Assembly: GCA_023230925.1 (NCBI GenBank)
Contig: JALNWK010000016.1
Location: 1-56,959 of the forward strand
Reading direction: 5' to 3'
Length of the DNA stretch: 56,959 nt
DNA from: Limnochordia bacterium
GTDB lineage: Bacteria; Bacillota; Limnochordia; DUMW01
Position 1 is the first letter of the stretch. Each line of letters opens with the position of its first letter. The position numbers were made by a program, and so were the translations under genes. Positions 28,099 to 37,394 of this stretch are shown here, one piece after another. The notes under the pieces were generated by a model, which worked only from the letters and a program-made list of their open reading frames with translations, did no database searches and was not told where the DNA came from.

Positions 28099-29322
28099 AT
28101 GCGTCACATCGAAGCCCGGTTTCGTGTCGTTACCCCGTTATTTATGTGTAAAAGGCCCCAAGAGAAAGCTGAATTGCGCATAAGTTCCATCCGAGGGGCC
28201 TTGAGGTCTTGGTACCGGGCCATCGCTTGGCCCAGGGCCTATGGGAAAGACAAAGATTGGACGGAGGTCGAAAAGGAGGAAAGCAAATTATTCGGCAGCG
28301 CAGAAGGTGGACAAAGTCAGGTCCTATTGTCCTTTGGCGATCGTCAGCTGCCGTCTCCAGCCGAGGTTAACGTATGGAGGCAGTCAGTAAGGACTCCGGG
28401 TATCCGCTATCTTGGCTATGGAGTCCTTGGCGAAAATAGAGAGGACAGTATACGGAATCTAGAACGGGCAATTCTGCCCAAAAGTTGCTTCACACTCCGT
28501 GGTGTTTTTCGCCCGGGGACAACCGATGAACAAATAGAGATGTTATGTAAGTCAATCCGTGCCTTAAACTATTTCGGCGGATTGGGGGCCCGATCCCGTC
28601 GTGGGTTTGGTTCAGTCGCTTTAGAAAGTCTGCGACTAGGAGATCAAGAGATTTACCACGCCCCCAAAACACGGACTGACTTGGTGGGCCAACTAGACTC
28701 TTTCATTTCGGAATTGGGTCCGCTTCCCCGAGAACTGCCCCCCTATACAGCATTTAGTGCAAAGAGCAGGATACAGGTGGTCCTAAGTGAACTCGAGACT
28801 GACGTGGCCCCAAGTGAACTCGAGACTGACGTGGCCCCAAGTGAACTCAAGACTGCCCGCACCATGGAGAAACTCGGTAAGCGTTTTATGGAACTAAGAA
28901 AAGAAATGAAAGAAGGTGAGAAGGACAAGTTAAACGCACTGACCTTTAACCATGCTAAGCCCAAGTCGCAGGCCAAACCCCATCCGACGCGAGTGGCCTT
29001 TGGCCTTCCCCATAACTATCACCTCAGGGATGAGGGGATAGAATATGAGATCTCCCCCATCGGGGATAACCTTGGTAAACGCCGCGCTAGTCCTATTTTG
29101 TTTCATTTGCACCCCCTAGACAGGAACTGTGCGGTAATTGCCTCTTTCTTACCAGCGCAGTTTTTGCCCGTGGGTGCTCAGCTATGCATTGAAAGGTCTA
29201 AAGAAAACAACAAAGTTCCCGACGGTATGGCGATTGTTCCTTGTGACGTAAATCTGGAACAACAGGATTTGCTAGCCAATATGTTCACCGATCAGCTGGT
29301 AAAGGAGGTGCATATCAGTTGA
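28099..29322 (+). CDS. cmr1: Cmr1, RAMP subunit of type III-B complex
   Basis: 407-residue RAMP (Cas7-like) protein that caps the Cmr backbone and helps hold the end of the target RNA. Typical N-terminus: FRVVTPLFMCKRPQEKAELR, then SSIRGALRSWYRA. A Gly-rich loop follows (NYFGGLGARSRRGFGSV, about residues 156-172). Odd feature: residues about 230-252 are a tandem repeat (SELETDVAP twice, then SELKTA) encoded by a 27-base repeat, in what looks like a surface linker. ATG start after AAAGGAGG. The stop overlaps the TTG start of cas10 (TTGA). Confidence 0.93.
   Translation: MRHIEARFRVVTPLFMCKRPQEKAELRISSIRGALRSWYRAIAWPRAYGKDKDWTEVEKEESKLFGSAEGGQSQVLLSFGDRQLPSPAEVNVWRQSVRTPGIRYLGYGVLGENREDSIRNLERAILPKSCFTLRGVFRPGTTDEQIEMLCKSIRALNYFGGLGARSRRGFGSVALESLRLGDQEIYHAPKTRTDLVGQLDSFISELGPLPRELPPYTAFSAKSRIQVVLSELETDVAPSELETDVAPSELKTARTMEKLGKRFMELRKEMKEGEKDKLNALTFNHAKPKSQAKPHPTRVAFGLPHNYHLRDEGIEYEISPIGDNLGKRRASPILFHLHPLDRNCAVIASFLPAQFLPVGAQLCIERSKENNKVPDGMAIVPCDVNLEQQDLLANMFTDQLVKEVHIS
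28785..28854 (+). repeat. 27-base tandem repeat inside cmr1
   Basis: Two identical 27-base units (28785-28811 and 28812-28838; start AAGTGAACTCGAGACTG) and a partial third (28839-28854) with one change. Unit length is a multiple of three, so the frame is kept and a 9-residue unit is added each time. Being exact, the duplication looks recent. Confidence 0.92.
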
Positions 29323-31244
29323 ACGAACGGATTACTTTTCATTTTACAATAGGACCCGTGCAAAGCTTTGTTACCCAGGCAAGGCGTACGCGTGATTTAG
29401 CAATTGGTTCATTCTTGCTCTCCTACCTAGCCGGTGTGGCAATGCAGGATGTTATCGACCAGGATGGCGAGATTCGCTTTCCTGCTATAGAAAATGCGCA
29501 GGGACAAACCGCACCGTTATTAAGGGCAATTAGGGACGTTACGGCTGGTGAAAAACCCGCAGTGCCGATCACCACAGGTTCTTTACCTAACAGATTCTTT
29601 GCCGATGTTCCGGCTGCTTTCGATCCAATAAGATGCCAAAACGCCGTCAATAGAATCTGGAATAACATTGCCCAAGCCGTTTTCCAGCGTTTTGTAGAAC
29701 CTGTAGTTGACTTTGGAAAGGATACCGCGGACATCTGGGAAAGACAAGTACACAACTTTTGGGAAATAAGTTGGGCCATTGGCGATGAGAGTAACGTACT
29801 GGATATGAGAAAGAACTGGCGAAGCTACATTCCACCGGTGGAATACGGTGATAAATGTACTTTGATGGGGCAATGGCAGGAACTCTCAGGATATGCGCGA
29901 TCCCGGGAACGAAGAAAACAAGATCTCTTTTGGCAGGAATTGCGGAAATCCACCAAACGCTTGGACTTGACTGAAGGAGAACGTCTTTGTGCCATCGCCT
30001 TGATTAAGCGCGTATTGCCGGATGTGGCGGAACAGACCATTGGCTGGCCGTTGCCTAGCTCCTATCCCTCGACGCCCTACTTAGCGACAATCCATTGGAT
30101 TGAAGAGATAACTAAAACCGAACCCGAAAAGGCCCGGGAATTTGGCCTTCAAGCCTCCAAACTCGAGGGAGGAAGCATCTCACCGATCTACCGGGACATA
30201 CCGTGCCTTGCACGGCTAGTCAAACAAGACGAAACACTACGTGATTTTGTGTCCTTAGATGGTAATTGCTTTTTCCGATCAGCTTTAGAAAACGACGCGC
30301 TTTGGAGCGCCTCTAAAAAAGATCGCGAAGCGCTAATAAAAAGCCTAGGCGCATTTAACAACGAACCAAGTCCTTACTATGCCATCCTACTTATGGATGG
30401 CGATCACATGGGCCGGTTGTTACAGAGCTTTGAACCGCCGAAAGGAGAACCGAATCACATTAGTCTAGCGGTGTCGGCTTTTAGTGAGGCTGTACCGGGT
30501 ATTGCCCGCCAGCATGATAGCGTCACTATTTACGCGGGCGGAGACGATGTGCTCGCTTTCTGCCCCTTGGAGGATGCTATACCATTATCAATAGCGCTAA
30601 GAAATGAGTATCTGCGCGCCTTTGAACGCTACTGTTCACAAAATATGGGGATTCGCCAGCGGGCTACCATTTCGGCCGCCATCGTCTATGCGCACTGCCG
30701 CGGCCCCTTACAACAAGCTTTAGCTGAGGCGCACAAACTATTGGATGAGGTTGCCAAACGTAAATGCGGCCGGGATAGTCTGGCTGTCTGCGTCTGGAGA
30801 ACCGCGGGTACAACTTTAACCTGGGCGGCCCCATGGACCGTGGTTTTCGGGCAGGAGAATAATGATAACATACTTCCACAGATTGCCTCTGAAGACCAAA
30901 TGGTACTTCTGGAATTGGTACAAAATTTGACTAAGGACAACGGGAAAAGCGTTTTCTCTAGTTCCTTTCTGTACAATCTACGCAAGCACTATGGCGGCCC
31001 GGACCGCTCCGGTCGGGAGATTAAGGGGATCTCCGATCATCAGTTCCGTCAGATAATGCTAGCGGAATATCTACGTAGTCAACGGGAGCCAACGCTTACT
31101 CCCACAATAGAAAAATGCATTGACCAGCTTGCACATATCTGCCATCAGTACTATAACAAGGACGATGGTACCTTAGGGCGTCGTGAATACATGAATCTTG
31201 ATGGTGTCTTATTAGCCAGATTTTTAGAAGCAAAGGAGGTGTAG
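29319..31244 (+). CDS. cas10: Cas10/Cmr2, large subunit of type III-B complex
   Basis: 641 residues. The N-terminus is the Cmr2 signature TIGPVQSFVTQARRTRDLAI, then GSFLLSYLAG. The palm region has LLMDGDHMGRLL (about 357-368), and the cyclase motif AGGDDVLAF has an intact GGDD at 407-410, so it should make cyclic oligoadenylates from ATP on target binding. No His-Asp pair is present in the N-terminal third, so the DNA-cutting HD domain seems to be absent; the protein is also shorter than HD-containing relatives. TTG start at 29319 overlaps the cmr1 stop. The output of the system should rest on RNA cleavage by Cmr4 and on messenger signalling to the CARF-HEPN-CARF protein. Confidence 0.94.
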   Translation: MNERITFHFTIGPVQSFVTQARRTRDLAIGSFLLSYLAGVAMQDVIDQDGEIRFPAIENAQGQTAPLLRAIRDVTAGEKPAVPITTGSLPNRFFADVPAAFDPIRCQNAVNRIWNNIAQAVFQRFVEPVVDFGKDTADIWERQVHNFWEISWAIGDESNVLDMRKNWRSYIPPVEYGDKCTLMGQWQELSGYARSRERRKQDLFWQELRKSTKRLDLTEGERLCAIALIKRVLPDVAEQTIGWPLPSSYPSTPYLATIHWIEEITKTEPEKAREFGLQASKLEGGSISPIYRDIPCLARLVKQDETLRDFVSLDGNCFFRSALENDALWSASKKDREALIKSLGAFNNEPSPYYAILLMDGDHMGRLLQSFEPPKGEPNHISLAVSAFSEAVPGIARQHDSVTIYAGGDDVLAFCPLEDAIPLSIALRNEYLRAFERYCSQNMGIRQRATISAAIVYAHCRGPLQQALAEAHKLLDEVAKRKCGRDSLAVCVWRTAGTTLTWAAPWTVVFGQENNDNILPQIASEDQMVLLELVQNLTKDNGKSVFSSSFLYNLRKHYGGPDRSGREIKGISDHQFRQIMLAEYLRSQREPTLTPTIEKCIDQLAHICHQYYNKDDGTLGRREYMNLDGVLLARFLEAKEV

Positions 31245-31247
31245 CGA

Positions 31248-32363
31248 GTGACTAGCATGCTTTGGATGTTCCGCCCGATAGACACATGGTTTTTCCGGGG
31301 TAGTAGCTCCTTCAATGCCGGCGAACCGGCAAACGCAGGCAGGAGCATTTTCCCTCCATCGATGCAGACTTTACAGGGAGCTATACGTTCAGCGTTGGCG
31401 CAGGGACAAGGTTGGAACCCACGACAAACCCACCTATGGCCCGAAGCCCTTGGCGATCCAAACTCTCTTGGCGAACTACAACTCTCGGGTCCATACCTTT
31501 GCCGGTTCTCGAATAATCAATACGAGTACTTGTTTCCTCCGATGGCTACTATCCTTTATGCCACTGATGCAGAGGACAGGGTTCACTTTACTCGGTTAGA
31601 ACCCGTTCTATGTGATCTCGATCCTCGTCAGGGCATCCGGTTAGCTACTCCTCTTGAGCCATACGAGGGACTCAAACCCTTGCAGGAGGTCTGGTTAACA
31701 AGAAAAGGCTGCGAAAAGGTGCTAGCCGGAGATATTCCAGCATCTGCGGATATCATAAAGGCCGATGCGCTTTGGACCAATGAGACGCGGGTGGGGATCG
31801 GGCTTGATTCAAAACGTCGGACCACCATCACAGGACAGCTTTATTCCACCACACACACCAGATTCGTCTGCAAGACCTTATGCCTAGTAGTTGTTGTGAA
31901 TGGTGTACCCCAATCATGGCATCAGCAATGCCCAAACACTGTCACCTTGGGCGGAGAGGGCAGAATGGCCCAGATTGAAATCAAAACAGCACCTCCGCAT
32001 TTACTTCCCGAGGTACCGAGATTAAGCCCGCGCAATGGGAAAACCCGTTTTACAGTAAGTCTTGTAACTCCGGGTGTGTTCAACGACGAAACGGAGGAAG
32101 TCGTTCGTTTCGGACCAAAATCCTTTGGTGAGCGTTGCATCTGCGCGTGTATCGGTAAAATGCAGCGCATCGGTGGCTGGGATATTGCCAGAGGTGTACC
32201 CCGGCCGGTAAGGCCCGTAATCCCGGCCGGTAGCACATGGTTTTATGAGAGCGAAGAAACTGACATAAATACGATCCTAAGTTGGCACGGACGAAAAGTA
32301 GGAGATATGACTGAATACGGCTATGGTCAGGTGATCATAGGAAAATGGGGGGAGAAGCTATGA
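31248..32363 (+). CDS. cmr3: Cmr3, Cas5-like subunit of type III-B complex
   Basis: 371-residue RAMP protein that grips the crRNA 5' handle next to Cas10. Diagnostic N-terminus: MFRPIDTWFFRGSSSFNAGE, then SIFPPSMQTLQGAIRSAL. A typical C-terminal Gly-rich end is seen (TEYGYGQVIIGKWG). GTG start at 31248 after AAAGGAGGTG, 3 bases after the cas10 stop codon. The stop overlaps the ATG of cmr4 (ATGA). Confidence 0.93.
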   Translation: MTSMLWMFRPIDTWFFRGSSSFNAGEPANAGRSIFPPSMQTLQGAIRSALAQGQGWNPRQTHLWPEALGDPNSLGELQLSGPYLCRFSNNQYEYLFPPMATILYATDAEDRVHFTRLEPVLCDLDPRQGIRLATPLEPYEGLKPLQEVWLTRKGCEKVLAGDIPASADIIKADALWTNETRVGIGLDSKRRTTITGQLYSTTHTRFVCKTLCLVVVVNGVPQSWHQQCPNTVTLGGEGRMAQIEIKTAPPHLLPEVPRLSPRNGKTRFTVSLVTPGVFNDETEEVVRFGPKSFGERCICACIGKMQRIGGWDIARGVPRPVRPVIPAGSTWFYESEETDINTILSWHGRKVGDMTEYGYGQVIIGKWGEKL

Positions 32364-33229
32364 GTACAGCGTTAATGGGGTTGATGGCTGAAGTCAGTTT
32401 GCATCCGGGGGCCGAGTCTACGGTGGGCGTAGTGGACCTACCTGTTAGCCGGGAGGCGTATACCAACTATCCGGTCATCACTGGTTCAAGTCTTAAAGGA
32501 GCATTGCGAGCTAGGGCCACGGAATTGTGGGGCGACAATAATGAACAGATCGCCGCGGTGTTCGGAAATCCTAATGGTGCCGGAGGCATCTCTGTATCAG
32601 ATGCCCGGCTGCTGCTTTTACCGGTACGCACCTTACACGGCGGTCCGTTTAAGTGGGTAACCTGTCCATATATACTTGAACGATTTCAGCGGGACTGTCG
32701 AATGATTGGCATCAATATTGACTTGAATGTACCGGCCTTAGAGAAGGGTGAATTACTTGTCGCACATAATGGTGCAGATGAGCGGGATTGGACCCATTTA
32801 GAAGAGTTGTGTTTGGACAATAAGCTAGCCGAAGAGACGATCCTGCAAGTGGTGAAGAATATACACCTGCTAATTAGCGACAGACTGCACGAGAGGACAA
32901 GACAGCGACTACCGGGTCAACTAGTCATCTGTCATGATGACCAGTTCAGATACTTCGCCCAATATGGTTTGCAGGTTAACGCCCGCAATCGACTGGACAG
33001 CAACAAAATCAGTCAAGGCCTATGGTATGAAGAGACAATCCCACCAGAGACTCTGTTCTACGCGTTGGCGCGTTCCCGGATGGGTGAATCTGAGCCATTG
33101 AAAACAGTAGCGTCGCTATTCACTGATGTACCTTATCTACAGGTTGGCGGAAACGAAACGATTGGCCAGGGATGGTGCGCTGTAACTTGGACAGAAAGTG
33201 ATGGTGAGAGCCATGTACGGGAGTCTTGA
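32360..33229 (+). CDS. cmr4: Cmr4, Cas7-like backbone and target-RNA nuclease
   Basis: About 289 residues. It forms the repeated backbone around the crRNA and cuts target RNA every six bases. Motifs: MAEVSLHPGAESTVGVVDLPV (parts), ITGSSLKGALRARA at about 45-58, a GGISVSDARLLLLPVRT strand, and the C-terminal LQVGGNETIGQGWC. The chosen start is ATG at 32360, which overlaps the cmr3 stop and follows GGGGAG; the upstream ATG at 32345 lies before that site. Confidence 0.93.
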   Translation: MSTALMGLMAEVSLHPGAESTVGVVDLPVSREAYTNYPVITGSSLKGALRARATELWGDNNEQIAAVFGNPNGAGGISVSDARLLLLPVRTLHGGPFKWVTCPYILERFQRDCRMIGINIDLNVPALEKGELLVAHNGADERDWTHLEELCLDNKLAEETILQVVKNIHLLISDRLHERTRQRLPGQLVICHDDQFRYFAQYGLQVNARNRLDSNKISQGLWYEETIPPETLFYALARSRMGESEPLKTVASLFTDVPYLQVGGNETIGQGWCAVTWTESDGESHVRES

Positions 33230-33680
33230 TCAGCAGCGGGCACAGGATGTAGCCACGAAGATCGCGGCACTAACCGATGAAGTCGCTAAAAAAGTGGATA
33301 ACAGGCAACAAGACTGGATCCGTCGCTATTCCAATCGGGTGGAATGTCTACCTGCAACCATCTTGATGAATGGTCTTGGCCAATCCATGGCCACCCTTCT
33401 AGCCGCGGCGAATAAGGACCAACATAGTGCCGACTATCAGTTATATGCGCACATCGAAGCTTGGCTATGCCGGGATCACAAACTAGCCCCATTTCAGGTA
33501 AGGGAAGGCGGTTCTTGTGATCTAATGGATGCGATTATTAACAGTGACCGCCATACGTATCTGTGGGCCCAGGAAGAGACACTAGCCTGGTTAGTTTGGA
33601 TGAAGAAGTTTACCCGGGCTTATTTTAAGATTGTAAAAGAAGGGGCGGAAAACAATGCTGATACCCCTGTATCAAGATGA
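33213..33680 (+). CDS. cmr5: Cmr5, small helical subunit of type III-B complex
   Basis: About 155 residues, nearly all alpha-helical. It forms the second filament of the Cmr complex with several copies. Typical features are an N-terminal LDQQRAQDVATKIAAL helix and LPATILMNGLGQSMATLLAA (about residues 46-65). The start is uncertain: ATG at 33213 is preferred, with GTG 33198 and ATG 33201 in frame. All of these overlap the end of cmr4 by 17-32 bases, so translation is coupled. Confidence 0.9.
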   Translation: MYGSLDQQRAQDVATKIAALTDEVAKKVDNRQQDWIRRYSNRVECLPATILMNGLGQSMATLLAAANKDQHSADYQLYAHIEAWLCRDHKLAPFQVREGGSCDLMDAIINSDRHTYLWAQEETLAWLVWMKKFTRAYFKIVKEGAENNADTPVSR

Positions 33681-34806
33681 GCGGCATCGCAGATTGGACA
33701 GATTACCAAACTCAGCCCATTGCGGGCTCTGGTATGATAAGTTCTGCAATCAATGGCGCCGAGAAGGGCGGTTTTGGGGACTAGCAGAGGATGGAAAAGA
33801 GACTTGGATAACTACATTTGCTGAGCAGGTAGAGTTACGAAATGAAGAACAGTCCGATAAGCTGGCAGGCCAATTAGAAGAGATGACCATGCGGGTGGAG
33901 CGTCTTGTGGTGGCCCTAAATGGTCAACTTCACCTTTACAAAACCACGGAGCGCTTTGTCACGGGAATGGGGCGTAACCACCCGATGGAGAATGGCTTTT
34001 TGTGGCACTGGACACTAGGAAGCCCATATCTGCCGGGTTCATCAATCAAGGGCTTGGTTAAAGCCTGGGCGACAGGGATGTGGGAGCCAGATGATGGGAT
34101 GAATAAAAGCTCTACTCTCATACAAGTCTTTGGTACCGATAAAGATAGCTCCGATGGCCCGAATGAACCGCGTCAAATTGGAGACATCATCTTCTTCGAT
34201 GCCTTGCCCACAAAACCTGTTAATCTGACGCTAGATATCATAACCCCGCATTACGGACCATACTACCAAGAATCTAAGGGAAAACAACCACCAGCCGACT
34301 GGTATGATCCAGTTCCCATTCCATTCTTGGTGGCCGAAAGTGGTGCCGAGTTTGCCTTTCCCTTAGCTTCGCGTTCGCAGGATACCGGGAATCTGAACCT
34401 TGTAAGCCAATGGCTTGAAGAAGCATTATCTTGGATGGGTGCAGGGGCCAAAGTGTCCTCAGGGTACGGGCGTTTTGAGCGAGACAAAAGAGCGGAAAGC
34501 AAACGACAGGCCGAATTAGAAGAGGCACAAGCCGCTGAGATCGAGAGAAAACGGCTAGAGAGTATGCCCCCACTCGAACGGGAGATGGAGCAAGATGACT
34601 ATTCCAGCAGCGAGTTTATTCAGGAAAACATATCCTTATGGTTGGAACGAATGGAAGACCCCGACATCGCGCTCGCTGAGCGCAAGCAAATCGCTCAACT
34701 CCTACTGAAATGGTACCATTCCTATCGTCCGAGAGAATTAGTTAAACCCAATCGAAAGAACAGAGTAAAGCTTGAGCGAATTCAGAAAGTCCTTTCCGCC
34801 CACTAA
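33655..34806 (+). CDS. cmr6: Cmr6, terminal RAMP subunit of type III-B complex
   Basis: 383-residue RAMP protein that caps the Cmr backbone beside Cmr1. Diagnostic motif: TGMGRNHPMENGF then YLPGSSIKGLVKAWA (about residues 100-140), with a Gly-rich loop in MGAGAKVSSGYGRF near residue 263. The last 100 residues are a charged helical extension (EEAQAAEIERKRLE) that looks longer than usual. ATG at 33655 after GAAGGGGCGG; it overlaps cmr5 by 26 bases. It is the last cas gene, followed by a hairpin. Confidence 0.93.
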   Translation: MLIPLYQDERHRRLDRLPNSAHCGLWYDKFCNQWRREGRFWGLAEDGKETWITTFAEQVELRNEEQSDKLAGQLEEMTMRVERLVVALNGQLHLYKTTERFVTGMGRNHPMENGFLWHWTLGSPYLPGSSIKGLVKAWATGMWEPDDGMNKSSTLIQVFGTDKDSSDGPNEPRQIGDIIFFDALPTKPVNLTLDIITPHYGPYYQESKGKQPPADWYDPVPIPFLVAESGAEFAFPLASRSQDTGNLNLVSQWLEEALSWMGAGAKVSSGYGRFERDKRAESKRQAELEEAQAAEIERKRLESMPPLEREMEQDDYSSSEFIQENISLWLERMEDPDIALAERKQIAQLLLKWYHSYRPRELVKPNRKNRVKLERIQKVLSAH

Positions 34807-34826
34807 ACCTATCTTCTTTCGGTTAA

Positions 34827-34859
34827 GGGAAAGAAGCCCTTCAGCGGAGGGCTTCTCCC
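34827..34859 (+). terminator. Hairpin terminator at the end of the Cmr operon
   Basis: AGAAGCCCT (34832-34840) pairs with AGGGCTTCT (34848-34856), and an outer GGGA/TCCC extends it. It begins about 20 bases after the cmr6 stop codon. No T-run follows. Confidence 0.6.
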
Positions 34860-35013
34860 TAACGAATCCCGGTCTTTTTGAGAACGCCTTCTTGGGTAAT
34901 ATGGTGCCTCTTTTTTGGTGGCCCACCATAGCCACCATACCCAAGTTGCGATGGGATGTCCCAGAGTCAGAATGATTGTAGTGGGTAATTTTCCCAGTGA
35001 CTAGATAAAAAAA

Positions 35014-35089
35014 TGGCAGGGGAGACAGGAATCGAACCCGCAACCCCCGGTTTTGGAGACCGGTGCTCTGCCAATTGAGCTACTCCCCT
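35014..35089 (-). tRNA. tRNA-Trp (CCA anticodon)
   Basis: 76 bases including encoded CCA. Acceptor arms AGGGGAG / CTCCCCT, discriminator G, D-arm GCTC...GAGC, anticodon loop CTCCAAA with CCA, and T-loop GGTTCGATTCC. Stands alone downstream of the Cmr operon, on the opposite strand. Confidence 0.97.
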
Positions 35090-35214
35090 GCGGCAAAGCT
35101 AGTATAACATAAATCTATTTTCGGGTCAACACACCGTCCGCAGCAAAAAACACGCAATTTCGCTACTTTGCTAGCTAGGGGATAAGCTCGTCACCTCAAG
35201 AGCCTGGCAGAATA

Positions 35215-35565
35215 CTACCTAACCTCGACACCTATGGCCCCGTGCTTGAACATGAGCTCTTTAGCCCTGTCAATATCATAGCCTTCTGTACGCAATCCTA
35301 CAGCAACCGAACCTTGTGCGGCAATCTCCAGCTGTATGTTCTTCATAATCTCGTTCACATTGCTGTTTACCATATCTATCGGTAAGGCCTCCTGTTCTCT
35401 TGCCTCTCGGGCTACACCTTCGGTAACGCTTTCAGATAATGACAGAAGCTCCTCTTTGCCTTGCCAAAGGGCTACATCATCAAGAAGGTACCCTCGACTA
35501 ACAAGGTCACTATACAGCTTCTCTGCAGTCTGTAGATCGTTAAAGACAGCAATTACTAAACTCAT
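35215..35565 (-). CDS. YflT-like general stress domain protein
   Basis: 116 residues, soluble. The N-terminus (LVIAVFNDLQTAEKLYSDLV) and C-terminus (KELMFKHGAIGVEVR) resemble the heat-induced stress protein YflT / general stress protein 17M domain found in Firmicutes, with a charged middle part. ATG after AAAGGAGG. Stands alone. The role is unknown beyond an association with stress in other species. Confidence 0.65.
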   Translation of the reverse strand: MSLVIAVFNDLQTAEKLYSDLVSRGYLLDDVALWQGKEELLSLSESVTEGVAREAREQEALPIDMVNSNVNEIMKNIQLEIAAQGSVAVGLRTEGYDIDRAKELMFKHGAIGVEVR

Positions 35566-35802
35566 TCGTTCGCCTCCTTTGCTCCTGATAGTATTCTCAA
35601 GAGCCTAAGCCCATATTCCCGCGGGTATATCAGCTTTATCGGTAGAATAGGCAGGAATTTGGTGATCAGGTGTTGTAATTATTAGATGCAAGCGTTCCGT
35701 GGTCTCTGGCACTTGTTTTGGGCACACTAGCGCTAGCAGAAAATAATCGTATAATCCTCGGGCTGTTAAACCGTGGCCCGAATTCTAGAGGAGGCACTTT
35801 GA

Positions 35803-36381
35803 TTGGCACAACTACGTGGTAAAGTACAATTAGGTATATCCAACCGACACATCCATCTAACAACCGAGCATTTGTCCACGCTCTTCGGGGAAGGTTACGA
35901 TCTTACCAAGATAAAGGACCTCTCCCAACCAGGCCAATTCGCGTGTGATGAAACTGTGATCATAGTCGGAAGAAAGGGCGCAATCCCAGGTGTAAGGGTT
36001 TTGGGACCAATCCGTAAGGAAACGCAAGTCGAAATATCCAGGACGGACTCCTTCGCTCTAGGCGTCAGACCTCCGATTCGGGATTCGGGTCAACTCGATG
36101 GTTCCCCGGGAATTGTGGTGGTTGGTCCGAAAGGGGCCATCAACCTTAATAAGGGTGTCATTATTGCCAAGCGTCACATCCATATGACCCCGAAAGATGC
36201 AGCAAACTTCGGAGTAGAGGATAAGCAAATCGTTACTGTCAAGGTAGGAGGGGACAGGGCGCTAACCTTCGATGAAGTCCTAATTCGTGTTCGAGATGAT
36301 TTCAGTCTTGAACTACACCTTGATACAGACGAAGCTAATGCTGCAGCTGTTTCAAACGGTGACTGGGCAGAAGTATACTAA
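35803..36381 (+). CDS. pduL: PduL-type phosphate acyltransferase (phosphotransacylase)
   Basis: 192 residues. Swaps CoA and phosphate on acyl groups (acetyl-CoA or propanoyl-CoA to the acyl phosphate). The two halves each carry the zinc-binding HxH motif of the family: SNRHIHLT (His16, His18) and AKRHIHMTPKDAANFG (His125, His127). No N-terminal encapsulation peptide or shell genes are seen, so it is probably a cytosolic acetate-pathway enzyme; an acetate kinase is not in the window. TTG start at 35803 after AGAGGAGG. A TATAAT at 35750-35755 may be its -10 box. Confidence 0.93.
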   Translation: MAQLRGKVQLGISNRHIHLTTEHLSTLFGEGYDLTKIKDLSQPGQFACDETVIIVGRKGAIPGVRVLGPIRKETQVEISRTDSFALGVRPPIRDSGQLDGSPGIVVVGPKGAINLNKGVIIAKRHIHMTPKDAANFGVEDKQIVTVKVGGDRALTFDEVLIRVRDDFSLELHLDTDEANAAAVSNGDWAEVY

Positions 36382-36545
36382 GGATACCAATGACACATAA
36401 CTAGAGGGTCGGTATACGCAGATCTCAAAATGCAAATACTGGCTGTTTTGACGCGATTTAGAACGACGGTCTTGTCTTTTTCTCGGTATTGCCCTAGGCT
36501 TGTGGAAACGACCTAGAATCGAGTGTAAGGATAGTGAAATACACC

Positions 36546-36773
36546 ATGCCAGTTTATGAGTTTAGATGTACTAAGTGTAACCAGAAGTTCGAGGAGCTTA
36601 CACCATGGTCGAAAATCGACGAGGTGGTTTGCCCTAAGTGTGGCAGTAGTGAGGTTAAAAAGCTTTTGTCCCGCTTTGCCGCCCGCAGTTCAGACAGCCA
36701 AGGCTGTTCGACCTCACTTGGCTCTGGTTGCGGTTCCTGTGCCGGCGGAAACTGTTCCACCTGCCACCATTAA
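36546..36773 (+). CDS. FmdB-type zinc ribbon protein
   Basis: About 75 residues. Opens with the family signature MPVYEFRCTKCNQKFEEL, then VCPKCGSSEVKKL; the four cysteines (two CxxC) bind zinc. The Ser/Gly/Cys-rich tail (CGSCAGGNCSTCHH) is common in the family. ATG at 36546 is chosen because the family starts with MP[IV]YE; a GTG lies 12 bases upstream. Proposed as a regulator in other species, but the function is not established. Confidence 0.9.
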   Translation: MPVYEFRCTKCNQKFEELTPWSKIDEVVCPKCGSSEVKKLLSRFAARSSDSQGCSTSLGSGCGSCAGGNCSTCHH

Positions 36774-36781
36774 GAAAGATT

Positions 36782-36817
36782 GGTTGGCGCGCAGCAACTC
36801 GTTTTTGCGCGCCAACC
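36782..36817. terminator. Strong hairpin after the FmdB gene
   Basis: Perfect 11-bp stem GGTTGGCGCGC / GCGCGCCAACC, 14-base loop ending in five T, 9 bases after the stop codon. No T-run after the stem. Confidence 0.7.
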
Positions 36818-37394
36818 AGCACAGCACTTACAAGAGTTTTTTCAACAGGTTCAAAGGTGATCCTATAGAGACAAAAACAGTAAAACAAAATGTTAAGCGA
36901 TTCTGGTAGTCTTAGATTAGACCCATTGACAAAGACATACCACCAGAGCACCCGGTTAATATCGGACTGCTACAACGTTCCTGACTTTCCCCGTAGTTGA
37001 GAGATGGGAATATTGCACGTCGTAGGCAGGCAGTGCTTGCTTGCTTGTACGGACAAGGACAGACAGTAATATAGAATGACTCACGGGCAACAGACCATAC
37101 TCGACTATGGACGCGGCTGACTCTAAGGCCACCTGGTCGACAATTATATTGCATCCTTCAACGACGCCTACCAGTAGTCACAACACGTCATTAGATCACA
37201 ATCTCGATCATGACTCTTGACAAGCACCGACTTCGGGAACCAACCTTCTTCACCTTTTTTCTCATACAAACCCACACAGATTGAAGCAAACCTGTTGACT
37301 TGAGTGCAAAGACAGAAAGACACTTTTTCCAAGACGGCCCCTCGTGCCATCTCGGAGAGGCCAATTCGTCAGGCAAGGAGGTATCAGAATTAAG
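36818..37394. other. Non-coding stretch upstream of the sugar-binding protein gene
   Basis: No convincing gene, RNA or repeat is recognised in these 577 bases. The last 20 contain the ribosome-binding site AAGGAGG of the next gene. No clear promoter was found. Confidence 0.5.

Noticed and set aside
35014..35089. tRNA-Trp as integration site for the Cmr region
   Set aside because: I saw no second copy of the tRNA 3' end and no integrase gene in the window.
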